A stretch of 12,789 nt of DNA from positions 5,617 through 18,405 of the forward strand of contig DJVY01000044.1 of the NCBI GenBank assembly GCA_002440885.1, written 5' to 3'. The stretch comes from Bacteroidales bacterium UBA6244 (GTDB taxonomy: Bacteria; Bacteroidota; Bacteroidia; Bacteroidales; F082). This document shows positions 1 through 6,285 of the stretch, piece after piece. Each line of letters begins with the position of its first letter. The first letter of the stretch is position 1. The notes beneath the pieces are model-generated. The model worked only from the letters and a program-made list of their open reading frames with translations, searched no databases and was not told the DNA's origin. A program made the translations under genes and the position numbers.

Positions 1-260
1 TGGCTCATGTACCCAATTTTTTCTTTCACCTTGTCGGGATATTTTCCAACATCCAGATTAGCCACCAAAGCCTCTCCTGATGTAGGTGCTGACAGTCCAC
101 ACAAAATTTTAATAGCGGTTGTTTTTCCTGCACCATTTGCTCCGAGGAAACCAAATATCTCACCTTTCCCTACTTCGAAGTTCAAGTCGTTGTTGGCGAC
201 AAAATCACCAAACTTCTTGAAAAGATGGCGCACAACAATCATGTTTTCAGGTGTACTCAT
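1..260 (-). CDS. ABC transporter ATP-binding protein, second NBD of a YbhF-type exporter (partial, C-terminus outside window)
   Basis: This is the N-terminal 86 codons of an ABC ATPase that would power export by hydrolysing ATP at the cytoplasmic face of the inner membrane. Walker A is visible as GANGAGKTT at residues 40-48. The last readable residues are IGYMS followed by a codon starting CA, consistent with the Q-loop glutamine of a canonical ATPase. The signature motif, Walker B and H-loop lie beyond the left edge. The ATG at 258-260 overlaps the TGA of the preceding ATPase gene (257-259) as ATGA, a layout that favours translational coupling and equal amounts of the two subunits. In E. coli YbhF the two ATPase domains sit in one polypeptide, so this gene is best read as the second half of a split YbhF; that assignment is inference. 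Permease genes would be expected next. Confidence 0.9.
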   Translation of the reverse strand, partial: MSTPENMIVVRHLFKKFGDFVANNDLNFEVGKGEIFGFLGANGAGKTTAIKILCGLSAPTSGEALVANLDVGKYPDKVKEKIGYMS

Positions 261-1195
261 GCCTTTTGAGGTGTTTCCATCATGGATAAAAAACAATCTT
301 CGATACCCGGCTTTATTCTCGAAACGGAAATTTGCTCATGGTTTCTTTGTTTCAGATAGTCCTTAATCAGAGGCACTATTTCCTCTTCTTTAGACGAATT
401 AAAAGTCATGTGAATTACCTCACCAAACCTGAACACATGCTTTACTTCGGGGTAAGCTTCCAGCTCAGCAAGCAAGCGGTACATCTGATTGGTTTTAACC
501 GAAAAAAGTTGACCGGGATAGTTGTCTTCAATAACCGAAGGTCTTTCAACCACCATCACTTTGCCATGATCCATCAAGGCCACGCGGTCGCATTGTGCCG
601 CTTCATCCATGTAAGGTGTCGACACCAGAATGGTAATTCCTTGCTGTTGCATGCTTTTCAGCAATACCCAGAATTCCATACGCGAAACAGCATCGACGCC
701 CGTGGTGGGTTCATCCAGCACCAATACCCTGGGATGGTGAATGAGGGCACATGAAAGTGCAAGTTTTTGCTTCATTCCACCTGACAAGTCGCCGGCTCTT
801 CGCTTTTTAAAAGGCTCTATCTGTCCGTATATATCACGAATAAGGTGGTAATTTTGCTTAAGGCTGGTGTTAAAAATCCGGGCATAGAAATGCAGGTTTT
901 CTTCAACGGTCAAATCCGGATAAAGCGAGAATCGACCCGGCATATAACCGACAATCTGTCGTATTTTTTTATAATCTGTTACCACATCCAACTCACCCAA
1001 TGTTACCGAACCACTATCAGGTAGCATTAAACTGGTAAATATGCGTAACAAAGTGGTTTTGCCTGCACCATCCGGACCAATGAAGCCCATAAGCTCACCT
1101 TCGGCCAGCTCCAGCGAAACATACTGCAAGGCTTTTACCTCGCCAAAATGCTTGCTGATTTGATTGAACCGGATGAATGCAGGCAAAGTTTTCAT
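257..1195 (-). CDS. ABC transporter ATP-binding protein, first NBD of a YbhF-type exporter, with altered Q- and H-loops
   Basis: This 312-residue ABC ATPase shows Walker A GPDGAGKTT at 40-48, signature LSGGMKQ at 137-143, and Walker B with catalytic glutamate (LVLDEPTTG, D161/E162). Two usual contact residues are replaced. The Q-loop reads GYMPGRFSLY with Gly87 where Gln is normal. The switch-loop histidine is Pro194 in VSTPYMDEA. About 110 residues follow the ATPase core, as in drug-type ABC2 exporters. It probably pairs with the overlapping downstream ATPase, giving a dimer with one modified and one canonical nucleotide site. It starts 12 bp after the DUF2147 gene and belongs to the tetR-tolC-hlyD operon. 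The family assignment is firm. The substrate is unknown; small hydrophobic or antibiotic-like compounds are a guess from E. coli YbhFSR. Confidence 0.93.
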   Translation of the reverse strand: MKTLPAFIRFNQISKHFGEVKALQYVSLELAEGELMGFIGPDGAGKTTLLRIFTSLMLPDSGSVTLGELDVVTDYKKIRQIVGYMPGRFSLYPDLTVEENLHFYARIFNTSLKQNYHLIRDIYGQIEPFKKRRAGDLSGGMKQKLALSCALIHHPRVLVLDEPTTGVDAVSRMEFWVLLKSMQQQGITILVSTPYMDEAAQCDRVALMDHGKVMVVERPSVIEDNYPGQLFSVKTNQMYRLLAELEAYPEVKHVFRFGEVIHMTFNSSKEEEIVPLIKDYLKQRNHEQISVSRIKPGIEDCFLSMMETPQKA

Positions 1196-1207
1196 GCAGG
1201 TAATGTC

Positions 1208-1666
1208 TTATTGTACACGAGTCCAATAGGTGGTTTTGCCAATCAGACTAACACCAATATAACCCCTGATTTTCAGTTTATTCAGGTCTTTTAGGTTTTC
1301 AAATTCCATATAGCAACTATATGTTTTGCCACTTTTCGGGTCGTAAATGGTTCCATCATCCCACTCGTCGTCATCAAAAACAAAATCTTTTAACAGCAAT
1401 AAACCCATGCGGGGACGCGATTGCAGAGATTCATCAGGATTCAGGTTGTCGGTTTTTGGTTTTCCAGTTTCAGGGTCATTTGGATTTAACATCCACACAA
1501 TTTTTCCGAAGAACTTGCCGTCCTCCTGATAAATTTCGATATGGGCATCTTTGTCGGCGTTAAGCCATACACCCAGGATATCGTCAGCTTTCTGAGCCAA
1601 TCCCTGATTGGAACTAAGCATGAACAAGCCAACGAAGGCCACAAACAATAAAGAGATTTTTTTCAT
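1208..1666 (-). CDS. DUF2147 family secreted protein
   Basis: This 152-residue protein has a signal peptide at about residues 1-25 (MKK start, hydrophobic stretch LLFVAFVGLFML, cleavage after GLAQ). The mature part has the DUF2147 layout: an early ILGVWLN segment, an alternating-strand HIEIYQEDGKFFGKIVWM-like segment, a central GTIYDPKSGKTY, and a terminal IGKTTYWTRV. Such proteins are predicted to be small periplasmic or surface beta-sandwich or barrel proteins; no biochemical role is known to me. It sits inside the exporter operon, 54 bp after hlyD and 12 bp before the first ATPase gene, on the same strand, so it is probably co-transcribed. A role as a periplasmic accessory of the pump, or a passenger gene expressed under the same stress, are both possible. 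The family call is by recognition of these motifs, not by a search. Confidence 0.85.
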   Translation of the reverse strand: MKKISLLFVAFVGLFMLSSNQGLAQKADDILGVWLNADKDAHIEIYQEDGKFFGKIVWMLNPNDPETGKPKTDNLNPDESLQSRPRMGLLLLKDFVFDDDEWDDGTIYDPKSGKTYSCYMEFENLKDLNKLKIRGYIGVSLIGKTTYWTRVQ

Positions 1667-1720
1667 TTTAATGGTATTTAGTTAATAATAAGTAGTTTAT
1701 AATTAGTTAATTGTAAAAAA

Positions 1721-2605
1721 TCAATTTATGAAATCCACTTCTCCGGGCATGCCAATTTTCAATGTTCCATCGTTGTTTACTTCAACTTTGATGGCATAAA
1801 CCAAATTCACCCGCTCTTCTTTGGTTTGTATGGTTTTTGGTGTAAACTCGGCGGTAGGTGAAATCCACACAACTTTTCCTTTAAGGGAAGCGTTTTCCGT
1901 GCTATTTTTATCGTAATAAACCTCAACTTCCTGATTCAATTTTACTTGTGAAAGTTGTGCGCCGCTAATGTACGCTTTTAACTTTAATTTGGATAGATCG
2001 GCCAATTTATAGAGCGGCCGGCCCAATGTGGCCATTTCGCCCTGATGGGCGTATACTACCAACGCTGTTCCTTCCACCGGATTGGTAATCATGCACTTAC
2101 TAATGGCCTCATCCACTTGCTCTATTTGAACTTCTATGGCTTTGATTTGATCGAAAATATTTTGTTCGCGCGACTGAATAGCACTTATTTGTCTGATATT
2201 AAGCTCAACTAATCCGTCGATGTCGTCTTTTTGTTTTTGGGTAGCTGCTCCTTTTTCAAACATGTTGGCAATGCGCTTCTGGTTGGTTTTGTTGTTTTTA
2301 AGCAATTGGGATTGCACAGCCATTTCGGCACTTATATTATCGAGCTGCGAGGCTGTTGTTTTGATTTGCTGCGCAAGAAGTTTCTTTTTCAAATGTAAAT
2401 CGATCGTATCGATAAGTCCGATAAATTGATTTATTTTAAGCCAATCGCCTTGCGTGGCGTTAAACTCAAGAAGCTGCCCGTTTCCCTGTGCAGAAACCAC
2501 TATTTCATCGGCTTCGAATTGGCCATAGGCATCCGATTTTTGCTCATGTGTAACGCATGAAGTTGAAAATGTGAGCAGTGCGACAAATAAAATCATTTTA
2601 TTCAT
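1721..2605 (-). CDS. HlyD/YbhG-family periplasmic adaptor lipoprotein of an ABC exporter
   Basis: This 294-residue membrane-fusion protein would link the inner-membrane ABC transporter to the outer-membrane TolC-like channel. The N-terminus has a short hydrophobic stretch ending in STSC, so Cys17 is probably lipidated; the -3 residue is Ser rather than the usual Leu, a mildly poor lipobox. Residues about 37-66 form the first half of a lipoyl-like domain (VSAQGNGQLLEF, QGDWL). Residues about 68-165 are Gln/Lys/Glu-rich and heptad-like, fitting the alpha-helical hairpin. The second lipoyl half follows (ITNPVEGTALVVYAHQGE). A beta-barrel ends in TPKTIQTKEERVNLVYAI and GMPGEV, which resembles the C-terminus of E. 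coli YbhG. It lies 19 bp after the TolC-like gene and 54 bp before the DUF2147 gene, in one operon. Confidence 0.92.
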   Translation of the reverse strand: MNKMILFVALLTFSTSCVTHEQKSDAYGQFEADEIVVSAQGNGQLLEFNATQGDWLKINQFIGLIDTIDLHLKKKLLAQQIKTTASQLDNISAEMAVQSQLLKNNKTNQKRIANMFEKGAATQKQKDDIDGLVELNIRQISAIQSREQNIFDQIKAIEVQIEQVDEAISKCMITNPVEGTALVVYAHQGEMATLGRPLYKLADLSKLKLKAYISGAQLSQVKLNQEVEVYYDKNSTENASLKGKVVWISPTAEFTPKTIQTKEERVNLVYAIKVEVNNDGTLKIGMPGEVDFIN

Positions 2606-2624
2606 ATCCTGTTTTTTTACCTGA

Positions 2625-3893
2625 TTAAATGTTTCCGAGCGTAATATTGTATTGGTATTTCGAATAAATCAATTGCAGTTTATGAACTTCCATATTCAAC
2701 CGGGCCTTAATCTGTTTGTTAAGTTCGATGATATAATTGGTGGTGGTGAGGGTTCCATTGCGCAGTTGCACGTTTGCCGCGTTTACTACATTTTGCTGCA
2801 AAGCTACAATGGTTGAGTCAGTTGTAATCAACTCTTCGGCTTTTTTTATGGCAGCAAGTTTGGTTTCGAGTGCGGCTTTCAGGTTTTGATCAAAACTTTG
2901 CTTTTGAGTGGTAATCATTTCGTTTTGAACGTTAAATACCATTTTCTCACGTGCTACCTGATTCCAGTCCCAAATATTCCAATGCAACCTTACACCGACC
3001 TTGTAGTAAGTATCAAAATCATTGTTGAGCATGTCGTATCCGGGGCGTCCGTAGCCTGCCTGCCCAAACGCCATAAAAAACGGATTTCTTTTAGACTGTG
3101 TTATTTGCGTAAGGGCCTGAATTTTTGTTTGCTGTTTTCCAAGTAACACATATTCAGGCCTGTTGTTCACAAACCGATAATCCACAACAACCATTTCCGG
3201 AATGGCCAAAAGATCAGGGTTTGAAATGGCTAGACCTGTGAGCACTTGCAGGCTACCGGTCACCGATCTGATATCCTCGCGGAGCTCAGTAATTTGCTGC
3301 ATAACCAAATGGTATTCCACCTTTAACGCGTCCACATCAGCACTAAGCATTGCTCCGTTTTCCATGGCTACTTCAGCCTCCTGGATGGTGGTCTGTAAAT
3401 TTTGCTGCAACACGTTCAGAATTTCGAGGGCTTTGCGTAACAATAGTGCATTGAAAAACAACTGATTTACACGATCTTTCAGTTCATAAAACTCGATTTG
3501 CAGTTGCTGTTGTGTCAGTTCCAAATTAACATCTTCGAGTCTTTTTCGTGCATTGGTTAGACCTCCATCATAAATTTTTTGTTCCACATCCAGGTTCAGG
3601 GCGTACCAATCGTTGGCAATGGTTGGAATGTTTATACCGGGGACAGCTATTGGAACTTTGGTAACATCCGACTGGTACGACGCCTGCCCGTTTAGGTTAA
3701 GAGAAGGCAAATAGGTGGTTTGCAAATTCTTTTTATTAAGGGCATTGATTTGAACGGCCATATCCATTTGCTTTAAATTGGGATAATTCTCAATGGCCGC
3801 TTCGTAGCAATCGTTCAGCGTAACTGTTGGCGACTCCTGAGCATAGAGAGAAGAAAACGAAAGCCAGACGAATAAAAAAAGTACTTTTTTCAT
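2625..3893 (-). CDS. TolC-family outer membrane efflux protein
   Basis: This 422-residue outer-membrane efflux protein would trimerise into a channel-tunnel that receives substrate from the adaptor encoded next. The start at 3893 gives a clean signal peptide (MKKVLFLFVWLSFSSLYAQ, cleavage before ES). The longer in-frame option begins with TTG at 3938 right against the tetR stop, adds 15 polar residues before MKK, and is rejected. The mature protein opens with TVTLNDCYEAAIENYPNLKQ, the usual first helix of this family, then shows long heptad-like helices alternating with short strand segments in two similar halves (for example YALNLDVEQKIYDGG early and KVGVRLHWNIWDWNQ in the second half). Length is normal for the family. 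It sits 45 bp after tetR and 19 bp before hlyD. A dedicated TolC inside the operon is typical of Bacteroidota and unlike E. coli ybhGFSR. Confidence 0.93.
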   Translation of the reverse strand: MKKVLFLFVWLSFSSLYAQESPTVTLNDCYEAAIENYPNLKQMDMAVQINALNKKNLQTTYLPSLNLNGQASYQSDVTKVPIAVPGINIPTIANDWYALNLDVEQKIYDGGLTNARKRLEDVNLELTQQQLQIEFYELKDRVNQLFFNALLLRKALEILNVLQQNLQTTIQEAEVAMENGAMLSADVDALKVEYHLVMQQITELREDIRSVTGSLQVLTGLAISNPDLLAIPEMVVVDYRFVNNRPEYVLLGKQQTKIQALTQITQSKRNPFFMAFGQAGYGRPGYDMLNNDFDTYYKVGVRLHWNIWDWNQVAREKMVFNVQNEMITTQKQSFDQNLKAALETKLAAIKKAEELITTDSTIVALQQNVVNAANVQLRNGTLTTTNYIIELNKQIKARLNMEVHKLQLIYSKYQYNITLGNI

Positions 3894-3938
3894 GGATGAA
3901 ATATTTTTTCTAATCACATAAATGACAACACTTTGCAA

Positions 3939-4562
3939 TCATGATTGTTGAGGATTAATGAACAGCGTTGATTTTATAAAACCCGTAACATGCGATACCC
4001 GTTCAGCGATAAATTTTTTGTACTTAAGCTCATCGTCCTCCAGCATGAAGCCCTTTATAATTGGTTTGGCCACAAAAGGAAAAACACACAAAGCCAATAC
4101 ATCAACAATCAGATGAACCGGAGAGATCGGATAAGTAACATGGTTGAGGGTTTCATCCTGAAAAAGCCTGAAAACTTTGTTCAAGTCGAGCCCTTTGTGT
4201 TGGATATATTCAATAATCATTTCCGGGTTTCGATTAAGTTCGTGTAGCACAAAATCCGGCACAAAAGGTTTTTCGCTAATCAGTTGAATATAATTGGAAA
4301 CCAACGATTCAATCAACTGTTCGAGTGTGCTGGCTTTTTCGACTTCAGCGTTGATAACAGCAACTACTTCGCTAAACAGCTCGAGAAACACACGATCGAA
4401 GAGTTTTGTTTTGCTCCGAAAATAGTAATGCAATAAGGCTTTGTTGATACCTGCTTCGTCGGCGATTTCCTGCATGCGTGCGCCGTCCATGCCTTTTAAT
4501 ATGAACACCTTGCGCGCCGCTTCAATTATTTTAAGCTCTGTATTTTCGTTGGTATTACCCAT
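3939..4562 (-). CDS. TetR/AcrR-family transcriptional regulator, probable autorepressor of the efflux operon
   Basis: This 207-residue TetR-type repressor has its N-terminal helix-turn-helix at about residues 10-56: IIEAARKVFILKGMDGAR, then MQEIADEAGINKALLHYYF and KTKLFDRVF. The first part is the family's helix 1 region and the second its recognition helix. The rest is helical and variable and would bind the ligand and form the dimer; no ligand can be inferred. It is the first gene of the operon, as cecR is in the E. coli cecR-ybhGFSR locus, so autorepression with release by the pump's substrate is the natural model. A candidate operator lies 5 bp upstream of the start codon and a TAnnTTTG promoter lies just beyond it. 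The ATG at 4560-4562 is preceded by an A/T-rich leader without a Shine-Dalgarno sequence. Confidence 0.93.
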   Translation of the reverse strand: MGNTNENTELKIIEAARKVFILKGMDGARMQEIADEAGINKALLHYYFRSKTKLFDRVFLELFSEVVAVINAEVEKASTLEQLIESLVSNYIQLISEKPFVPDFVLHELNRNPEMIIEYIQHKGLDLNKVFRLFQDETLNHVTYPISPVHLIVDVLALCVFPFVAKPIIKGFMLEDDELKYKKFIAERVSHVTGFIKSTLFINPQQS

Positions 4563-4566
4563 TTGT

Positions 4567-4584
4567 TTTAACTATATGGTTAAA
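4567..4584 (-). promoter_or_regulatory. Candidate TetR operator (18-bp inverted repeat)
   Basis: The sequence TTTAAC-N6-GTTAAA is a perfect 6+6 inverted repeat, and the inner AT/AT pair extends the symmetry to 8 of 9 positions. Its size fits TetR-family operators. It lies between the predicted -7 promoter element (4594-4601) and the tetR start codon at 4562, so bound repressor would block early transcription. Binding is inference from symmetry and position. Confidence 0.6.
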
Positions 4585-4592
4585 TCATGTGG

Positions 4593-4625
4593 GCAAAAGT
4601 ACACTATTTTTAATGCGGTTGTCAA
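4593..4625 (-). promoter_or_regulatory. Bacteroidota-type promoter of the tetR-efflux operon
   Basis: On the minus strand TACTTTTGC (4601-4593) matches the Bacteroidota -7 consensus TAnnTTTG exactly. A TTG (4625-4623, within TTGACA) lies 21 bp upstream as a candidate -33 element. Transcription would begin near 4588, about 25 nt before the tetR ATG and immediately in front of the inverted repeat at 4567-4584. Confidence 0.65.
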
Positions 4626-4700
4626 GTGTTGGAAGAATAATTATTAAAAAAAAGTGGATTAGCGGATATACATCAGGTTTAAACACTGTTTATGTGGCAT

Positions 4701-4763
4701 TTAATCGAATTTGATTTTAAAGTCGTCGATGAAGATTTTTCCGTCCTTGGACAAAAATGTCAT
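4701..4763 (-). other. Protein-like 20-codon open frame downstream of phoH
   Basis: The minus strand has an ATG (4763-4761) followed by 19 sense codons and TAA (4703-4701). The residues include SKDGKIFIDDFKIKFD, alternating charge and hydrophobicity like a strand-forming protein end. The frame is the same as that of the PhoH gene, separated from its TAG by six sense codons, so read-through would give a 27-residue extension including one residue for the TAG. There is no visible ribosome site. It may be a small peptide, a decayed gene end, or chance; function unknown. Confidence 0.2.
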
Positions 4764-4781
4764 GTGAAAACAACAAACCCC

Positions 4782-6137
4782 CTACAACAAATCGTTTGCC
4801 AAATTAGCCAATTCCGAGCGTTCTCCTTTTTCAAGACGTACATGGGCATAAATGCTGTGGTGTTTTATCTTGTCGATAAGTACCGAGAGCCCGTTAGATT
4901 GCGAGTCGAGGTAAGGTGTGTCGATTTGGTAGATGTCGCCGGTAAAAATTATTTTGGTGTTCTCGCCGGCTCGGGTAATGATGGTTTTTACCTCGTGTGG
5001 GGTTAGGTTTTGGGCTTCGTCTACAATAAAGCAAACATTTGAAATGCTTCGGCCTCTGATATAGGCCAAAGGAGTGATCATCAGTTTTTCGCTTTCGATG
5101 GCATCAGAAATCCTTTTAAACTCGTTGTCCTGCTCACCAAACTGGCTTTGAATAAACTTTAGGTTATCCCAAAGGGGCTCCATGTAAGGGTTAATTTTTT
5201 CGTGCACATCACCGGGTAAATAGCCGATATCTTTGTTGCTTAGTGGAACGATGGGACGGGCCAGGTAGATTTGCTTAAAATTCCGGCGTTGCTCCCATGC
5301 TCCGGCTAATGCCAGCAGGGTTTTTCCGGTACCCGCCACGCCTTGTAGTGTCACCAGTTTGACTTCGGGGTTAAGTATGGCATGCAAGGCAAATACCTGC
5401 TCCGCGTTGCGTGGCATAATGCGCGAAATGCTGCGTTTTTCAACCCTTTCGATGCGGTGGGTAATCGGATTCATAAACGCCAGTGCCGACGCCCGCTCGC
5501 TTTTAAGTATGTAATAATGATTGGGCACAGGTTCATCCAGGCTCAAGTCTTCAAAACTACAAAACCCATCATTGTAGAGTTTATCGATGGCTTCAGGATT
5601 TACCATGTCGATTACTGAACTACCTGTGTATAAAGCCTCTATGTTTTTTACTTTTCCGGTTTCAAAGTCTTCAGCTTGCAGGTTCATGGCTTTGGCTTTT
5701 AACCTGAGGTTGATGTCTTTGCTCACCAAAATCACTTTCCTGTCGGGGTTTTCCTCTTTAAGCTTTATGGCCGCATTCAATATGCGGTGATCGGGTTTGT
5801 TTTCGTCAAATATCTCGCGTGCATCCAGGTCGCTTTTCTCGTTCATCACCACCTTAAACGATCCTTTGGAAGCTCCGTTCAACTTTCGCCAGTCGGTAAT
5901 GGCTGTTTTTCCGGAGATATTATCTAAAAAGCGGATAAACTCCCGTGCCTCATAATTTTTTATGGTATTTCCTTTTTTAAAGTCGTCGAGTTCCTCGAGT
6001 ACGGTAATGGGAATAGCCACATCATGTTCATCAAACTCATTGATGGCGTTGTGGTTGTATAAAATCACGGAAGTGTCGAGCACAAATATTTTCCTGAGTT
6101 CTTTTTTGTCGCTGGTTGTTTTTACTGTTTTCGCCAT
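4782..6137 (-). CDS. PIN-PhoH family protein (PIN ribonuclease domain fused to a PhoH-type ATPase)
   Basis: This 451-residue cytoplasmic protein joins an N-terminal PIN nuclease domain (about residues 15-150) to a C-terminal PhoH ATPase (about 240-450), like B. subtilis YlaK. The PIN acidic set is visible: D21 in FVLDTSV, E48/E49 in TVLEELDDF, D116 in KPDHRIL and D141 in VSKDINLR. The ATPase has Walker A GVAGTGKT at 266-273 (K272) and Walker B FIVDEAQNL with D373/E374, followed by IIFTGDIYQID. Proteins of this architecture are thought to couple ATP-driven RNA unwinding to RNA cleavage; that comes from the family, not from this gene. Length is normal. The ATG at 6137 faces polA divergently across 148 bp. 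No strong TAnnTTTG promoter is seen; TAAATTTA near 6168-6175 on the minus strand is a one-mismatch candidate. The name phoH is a family label and does not prove phosphate control. Confidence 0.93.
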   Translation of the reverse strand: MAKTVKTTSDKKELRKIFVLDTSVILYNHNAINEFDEHDVAIPITVLEELDDFKKGNTIKNYEAREFIRFLDNISGKTAITDWRKLNGASKGSFKVVMNEKSDLDAREIFDENKPDHRILNAAIKLKEENPDRKVILVSKDINLRLKAKAMNLQAEDFETGKVKNIEALYTGSSVIDMVNPEAIDKLYNDGFCSFEDLSLDEPVPNHYYILKSERASALAFMNPITHRIERVEKRSISRIMPRNAEQVFALHAILNPEVKLVTLQGVAGTGKTLLALAGAWEQRRNFKQIYLARPIVPLSNKDIGYLPGDVHEKINPYMEPLWDNLKFIQSQFGEQDNEFKRISDAIESEKLMITPLAYIRGRSISNVCFIVDEAQNLTPHEVKTIITRAGENTKIIFTGDIYQIDTPYLDSQSNGLSVLIDKIKHHSIYAHVRLEKGERSELANLANDLL

Positions 6138-6183
6138 AGGTAGTATTTTTATGATTTAATCCCGCCATAAATTTACTGCGAGT

Positions 6184-6193
6184 TGACGCGTCA
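6184..6193. repeat. 10-bp perfect palindrome in the phoH-polA divergent intergenic region
   Basis: TGACGCGTCA is fully self-complementary and lies between the two divergent starts (6137 and 6286), about 70 bp upstream of the predicted polA -7 element. It could be a dimeric regulator site, but one 10-bp palindrome in a window this size is expected by chance, so support is weak. Confidence 0.2.
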
Positions 6194-6256
6194 TGCCGAT
6201 GGCTTTAAATTACTTTCTAACAAGCCGAGGTTGAAAAAAACTCTGCTCAATTTTGT

Positions 6257-6264
6257 TACCTTTG
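6257..6264 (+). promoter_or_regulatory. Predicted polA promoter (-7 element)
   Basis: TACCTTTG matches the Bacteroidota -7 consensus TAnnTTTG exactly. It sits 21 bp before the polA ATG (6286), predicting a leader of about 15 nt. A GTTG at 6230-6233 is a possible but loosely spaced -33 element (23 bp). Confidence 0.6.
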
Positions 6265-6285
6265 TGCTAACTTAATACACACTTC

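Noticed and set aside
7..366. Plus-strand open frame of 119 residues
   Set aside because: It is antisense to two ABC ATPase genes with clear Walker motifs and has no recognisable domain.
3894..3938. N-terminal extension of the TolC-like gene from a TTG codon
   Set aside because: It places 15 polar residues before a perfect MKK signal peptide; the ATG at 3893 is the better start.
4736..4757. Hairpin GTCC-TT-GGAC flanked by T and A runs, considered as a phoH terminator
   Set aside because: The stem is only 4 bp with a 2-base loop, and on the minus strand no U run follows it directly.
6184..6193. TGACGCGTCA considered as a strong regulator site for phoH and polA
   Set aside because: Only the bare 10-bp palindrome supports it, with no extended symmetry and no second copy; it is kept only as a weak feature.
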